The notes beneath the pieces are model-generated. The model searched no databases. It was given only the letters and a program-made list of their open reading frames with translations, and was not told the DNA's origin. A stretch of 9,605 bases of DNA, taken from contig WREN01000067.1 of NCBI GenBank assembly GCA_009779295.1, forward strand, positions 1 to 9,605, in the 5' to 3' direction. This document shows positions 7,655-9,605 of the stretch, one piece after another. The DNA is from Oscillospiraceae bacterium. Its GTDB lineage: Bacteria > Bacillota > Clostridia > Oscillospirales > CAG-272. The translations under genes and the position numbers were made by a program. Position 1 is the first letter of the stretch. The number at the start of each line of letters is the position of its first letter.

Positions 7655-7668
7655 CAAAAGCTTTGAGA
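7652..7668. promoter_or_regulatory. Palindrome overlapping the leader terminator
   Basis: TCTCAAA (7652-7658) and TTTGAGA (7662-7668) form a 7-bp inverted repeat with a 3-nt spacer. It shares three bases (7652-7654) with the outer arm of the terminator, so the two hairpins cannot both form fully in the RNA. It could also be a protein-binding site. Role unknown. Confidence 0.35.
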
Positions 7669-7681
7669 ATAAACCGCAACT

Positions 7682-7774
7682 TCATTCCGTCAGCGCAACG
7701 CCAATCGCACTACCAATAAAGGTAATGCCGACTATAATAATTATGACGTTGCCCTGAATATTAAAGCTGTTCAT
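7682..7774 (-). CDS. 30-aa single-helix membrane peptide ahead of the OFA transporter
   Basis: This small ORF has a textbook AAGGAG (7783-7788) 8 bases before its ATG and ends at TGA 7682-7684. After a short polar start (MNSFNIQGN) it holds an uninterrupted hydrophobic, Gly-containing stretch (residues 10-28, NVIIIIVGITF then IGSAIGVAL) and ends in TE, so it should insert in the membrane as one helix. An intrinsic terminator follows 27 bases later, and the OFA transporter gene after that. Small membrane subunits encoded beside transporters are known for several transporter families, so it may be an accessory subunit; a leader-peptide role is the alternative. I do not recognise a named family. 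Coding status rests on the ribosome binding site, composition and position. Confidence 0.65.
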   Translation of the reverse strand: MNSFNIQGNVIIIIVGITFIGSAIGVALTE

Positions 7775-7792
7775 ATTTTTTGCTCCTTAAAT

Positions 7793-7825
7793 TAAAAATT
7801 CCCCTGCGGCGTTTGCCGCAAGGGG
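7793..7825 (-). terminator. Intrinsic terminator between the two small ORFs (leader terminator 1)
   Basis: On the minus strand CCCC-T-TGCGGC pairs with GCCGCA-GGGG (7822-7825, 7815-7820 with 7805-7810, 7801-7804), one T bulged, loop AAAC, followed by AATTTTTAAT. The T run merges into the ribosome binding site of the 30-aa ORF. The GC-rich stem stands out in an AT-rich region. Confidence 0.85.
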
Positions 7826-7847
7826 AGGTGAATTTACAATTCCCTTA

Positions 7848-7934
7848 TTATTCGGCGCAACGCAAAACGGCATTATCTTTAATAATGCTAAACACTACAA
7901 TTATGCTGTTATTTTTTATATTAACCAACATCAT
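7848..7934 (-). CDS. 28-aa small ORF, possible decayed copy of the 30-aa peptide gene
   Basis: This is the first ORF behind the promoter at 7964-7992. It has an AGGAGA site 6 bases before tandem ATG codons (7934 and 7931) and ends at two TAA codons. Its residues NIKNNSIIVVFSI line up with NIQGNVIIIIVGI of the downstream 30-aa peptide. The DNA then continues to resemble that gene (shared GCGTTGCGC near the 3' end), but one extra T in the GTTTTG run appears to put the reading frame out, so the end reads DNAVLRCAE. I therefore read it as a tandem paralogue with a frameshifted C-terminus, possibly non-functional as a membrane peptide. Alternatively it is a leader peptide whose translation matters more than its product. 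Confidence 0.45.
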   Translation of the reverse strand: MMLVNIKNNSIIVVFSIIKDNAVLRCAE

Positions 7935-7963
7935 TTTACGTCTCCTGAATTATATTAGAAATT

Positions 7964-7992
7964 ATAATAACACAAATTTCGAGCTTTGTCAA
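7964..7992 (-). promoter_or_regulatory. Sigma-A promoter for the small ORF-OFA transporter transcript
   Basis: On the minus strand a perfect -35 TTGACA (7987-7992), a 17-bp spacer and -10 TATTAT (7964-7969) precede the 28-aa ORF. Transcription should start near 7957, giving a leader of more than 380 bases before the MFS start, which holds two small ORFs and two terminators. Confidence 0.85.
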
Positions 7993-8006
7993 TAGCTTTA
8001 TAAAAT

Positions 8007-8309
8007 TTATTTCTTTTTTTCATCCAGACATTGTGCGCAGTAATATAATCCGTCGATTTCAACCCCTTTTGATATTCCCGTTATCGGGTAATCTTTGTTA
8101 ATATCTGAAATCCATGAATTGCAGAACGAACACTTCATACAGTTGTGGTATCTGGAATCCAAAAGTAATACACGTAATTCATTCCATTTCGCAGTATGGG
8201 TTTCGTCGATTTTTAGGTTATCGAAGTTTAAATGCTCACGTATATACGACGGATCGTAATTGTCTTCGACTTCAAGACAATAACTTTTTACTATAAGATA
8301 AGTTTTCAA
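8007..8309 (-). CDS. Hypothetical 100-aa protein with a CxxCxxC...CxxC cysteine set
   Basis: No family is recognised. The start is a TTG at 8307-8309 with GAGGTG 9-10 bases upstream on the minus strand. The N-terminal half (residues 1-50) is mixed and acidic, beginning with a strand-like TYLIVKSYCLEVE. The C-terminal half carries C57-x2-C60-x2-C63 and C91-x2-C94, about 27 residues apart, which could bind one zinc ion as a zinc-ribbon-like fold; the last residues are KKK. No membrane helix or signal peptide is seen. It is transcribed away from the rsgA leader and lies just upstream of the promoter of the small ORF-transporter unit, with no hairpin between, so some read-through into that unit is possible. 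No clear promoter for it was found. Confidence 0.75.
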   Translation of the reverse strand: MKTYLIVKSYCLEVEDNYDPSYIREHLNFDNLKIDETHTAKWNELRVLLLDSRYHNCMKCSFCNSWISDINKDYPITGISKGVEIDGLYYCAQCLDEKKK

Positions 8310-8328
8310 AATTATTTCACCTCAAATA

Positions 8329-8357
8329 TTGACATTTTAAATAAAGTGTGATATGAT
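8329..8357 (+). promoter_or_regulatory. Sigma-A promoter for the rsgA leader
   Basis: Perfect -35 TTGACA (8329-8334), 17-bp spacer and -10 TATGAT (8352-8357). The expected start is near 8364, which places a 167-base leader before the GTPase gene. Confidence 0.88.
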
Positions 8358-8391
8358 ACTAACAGTAAAGTACGGAAGGAGTTGTATTTTA

Positions 8392-8421
8392 ATGACTTAT
8401 AATTTGGTGGTTAGGAATTAA
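8392..8421 (+). CDS. 9-codon leader peptide MTYNLVVRN upstream of rsgA
   Basis: AAGGAG at 8376-8381 lies 10 bases before an ATG that opens a nine-codon ORF ending in TAA (8419-8421). It sits close behind a consensus promoter and ahead of a terminator-like hairpin. It has no run of one amino acid, which argues against classic amino-acid attenuation. Short leaders with a hydrophobic VV pair near the end are known among drug-stalled leader peptides, but no match to a particular one is claimed. Its last codons (GGTTA, 8409-8413) can pair with TAACC at 8434-8438, so a ribosome sitting here would change the RNA fold downstream. Confidence 0.7.
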   Translation: MTYNLVVRN

Positions 8422-8428
8422 ATAACAA

Positions 8429-8490
8429 GCAGGTAACCTTTTGTTCGTCCGTGGTTGGCAAACGCAGGGGTTGCTTACCGCGGGATTTTT
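8429..8490 (+). promoter_or_regulatory. Attenuator with mutually exclusive hairpins in the rsgA leader
   Basis: A 13-position stem (8449-8461 with 8471-8483; one T/T mismatch, two G-T pairs, 9-nt loop) is followed by GA and five T (8486-8490), which is terminator-like. A competing segment, GGTAACC at 8432-8438, can pair with TTACC (8475-8479) plus GG (8469-8470), which dissolves that stem. The same segment can instead be held by GGTTA of the leader ORF. Together these make a ribosome-position switch: free leader gives termination, a stalled ribosome gives read-through into rsgA. The structure was folded by eye only. Confidence 0.65.
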
Positions 8491-8530
8491 ATGCCCATTT
8501 TTAGAATTTTTATACAAGGAGATTTAATAA

Positions 8531-9562
8531 TTGACAAAAATTAATCTAATTGATTACGGTTTTAGACCTATTGAAGCAAATGATATGCCCGCCCGTGTCA
8601 TCGCGACGCATCGAGAACGCTACGATTTGGTCTGCGAGTATGGTGAGATTTCCGCATATCTCAAAACAAGTATTTATTACGTTGAATACCCAACCGAGGA
8701 ATTTCCGACGACGGGCGATTTCGTGCTCATTCAATACAACCCTATCGGCGAAAGTATTATAATCAAAACGCTCGAAAGAAAATCCGAATTCATTCGCAGC
8801 GACGGCTGGAGTATAACAGGGAAGCAGGTCATCGCCGCGAACTTCGATTACGTGTTCATAATGGCGTCGCTGAACAACGATTTTAACCTCAAACGAATCG
8901 AACGTTATCTAACAATGGCTTGGCAAAGCAGAGCCGTGCCTGTGATAATTTTAACGAAATCAGATTTAGTCGAGGACGCATCAGAGAAGTTGCGAGCGGT
9001 CGAAAGATTCGCTTCTGGCGTTGGCGTTTACGCGGTGAGTGCTGTCACCGGAGCCGGAATTGATATGCTTGGCGAATATTTAAAGCCGGGCAAGACTATC
9101 GTCTTTCTTGGTTCGAGCGGCGTCGGCAAATCAAGTTTGCTCAATGCGCTCGCGGGAGAGGAAATCATGGAAGTAAATGTAACGAGAAATGTCGATGCAA
9201 GCAAAGGTCGTCACACGACCACTTACCGGCAGCTCATCATGCTTGAAAGCGGCGTGATGATAATCGACACGCCCGGTATGCGTGAATTGGGCATGTTCGA
9301 TGCAAGCGACGGATTGAGCGACGTATTTGCGGATATTGAAAACTATCTGGGCAAATGCAAGTTCAGCGATTGCAAGCATGCTTCCGAACCGGGCTGCGCC
9401 ATCAAAAACGCTATACAATCCGGCGAATTGAGCGCGGCGCGCTGGCAGAGATACAGCGAATTGAACAAAGAAAATAGTTTTTCTTTGAAAGCGAAACAAG
9501 CAAGAAATAAAGCTATATCAAAATTCAGCAAACAACTTAAAAAAAGTAGAAAAGATTATTAA
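8531..9562 (+). CDS. rsgA: RsgA-type ribosome small subunit-dependent GTPase
   Basis: This 343-aa circularly permuted GTPase belongs to the family that acts on the 30S ribosomal subunit during late maturation and under starvation. An N-terminal OB-fold-like domain (about 15-90) precedes G4 TKSD (142-145), G5 SAVTGAG (170-176), G1 GSSGVGKSS (194-202) and G3 DTPG (246-249). The zinc finger follows as C276-x4-C281-x-H283-x5-C289, and the protein ends in a basic tail (KKSRKDY). All diagnostic residues are present. The TTG start is supported by AAGGAG at 8516-8521, 9 bases upstream. It is longer than many housekeeping RsgA proteins and opens with LIDYGF, like accessory copies common in Bacillota, so it may be a second, inducible copy. 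This is inference, because the rest of the genome is not visible. Expression appears to be controlled by the leader peptide and attenuator. Nothing is seen in the 43 bases after it. Confidence 0.95.
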   Translation: MTKINLIDYGFRPIEANDMPARVIATHRERYDLVCEYGEISAYLKTSIYYVEYPTEEFPTTGDFVLIQYNPIGESIIIKTLERKSEFIRSDGWSITGKQVIAANFDYVFIMASLNNDFNLKRIERYLTMAWQSRAVPVIILTKSDLVEDASEKLRAVERFASGVGVYAVSAVTGAGIDMLGEYLKPGKTIVFLGSSGVGKSSLLNALAGEEIMEVNVTRNVDASKGRHTTTYRQLIMLESGVMIIDTPGMRELGMFDASDGLSDVFADIENYLGKCKFSDCKHASEPGCAIKNAIQSGELSAARWQRYSELNKENSFSLKAKQARNKAISKFSKQLKKSRKDY

Positions 9563-9605
9563 CCAAACGTATTCTCGCGGAACTATATTTATGAATACTT
9601 TTAAA

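Noticed and set aside
7571..7657. N-terminal 29-residue extension of the MFS transporter
   Set aside because: The extension is read through the terminator stem and T run and has no ribosome binding site, whereas the ATG at 7570 has a good AGGAG and gives the normal OFA N-terminus.

Overview
The window looks like a chromosomal segment of a low-to-moderate GC Gram-positive bacterium, most likely an anaerobic member of the Clostridia (Bacillota). The reasons are strong AAGGAG-type ribosome binding sites, two TTG starts, near-consensus sigma-A promoters (TTGACA-17-TATTAT and TTGACA-17-TATGAT), intrinsic terminators, a CCA-encoding tRNA gene, and gene families common there. The organism assignment is inference; no species is recognised.

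Layout, left to right. (1) 41-122: tRNA-Leu(UAG). (2) 196-3917, plus strand: a head-to-tail set with zero-base junctions, consisting of a 927-aa membrane hybrid histidine kinase (TM-GAF-PAS-PAS-HisKA-HATPase-REC-REC), a GNAT acetyltransferase and a bacteriohemerythrin. The hemerythrin gene is broken by two separate 4-bp tandem duplications. Removing one copy of each restores a 146-codon reading frame with all seven di-iron ligands. (3) 4022-6336, plus strand: a terminator-like hairpin, then a FtsX/MacB-type ABC permease and its LolD/MacB-type ATPase, closed by a hairpin shared with the convergent gene. (4) 6347-7992, minus strand: an OFA-type major facilitator transporter. Its mRNA leader, read from a good promoter at 7964-7992, carries two very small ORFs (28 and 30 codons). 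Each has its own ribosome binding site and each is followed by an intrinsic terminator. The 30-aa product is a single hydrophobic helix. The 28-aa product resembles its N-terminal half and then appears to run out of frame, so it may be a decayed copy. (5) 8007-8309, minus strand: an unrecognised 100-aa protein with a CxxCxxC...CxxC cysteine set. (6) 8329-9562, plus strand: a consensus promoter, a 9-codon leader peptide, a mutually exclusive hairpin set ending in a terminator, and then an RsgA-type ribosome-associated GTPase.

How the parts may work together: the kinase and hemerythrin suggest an oxygen or redox sensing unit whose hemerythrin has recently been lost or is switched off. The ABC pair is a stand-alone export or lipoprotein-type system. 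The two most interesting pieces are regulatory or small-protein layers: the tandem small-ORF/terminator leader ahead of the OFA transporter, and the leader-peptide attenuator ahead of rsgA. The latter has the architecture of ribosome-stalling control seen for antibiotic-inducible genes.
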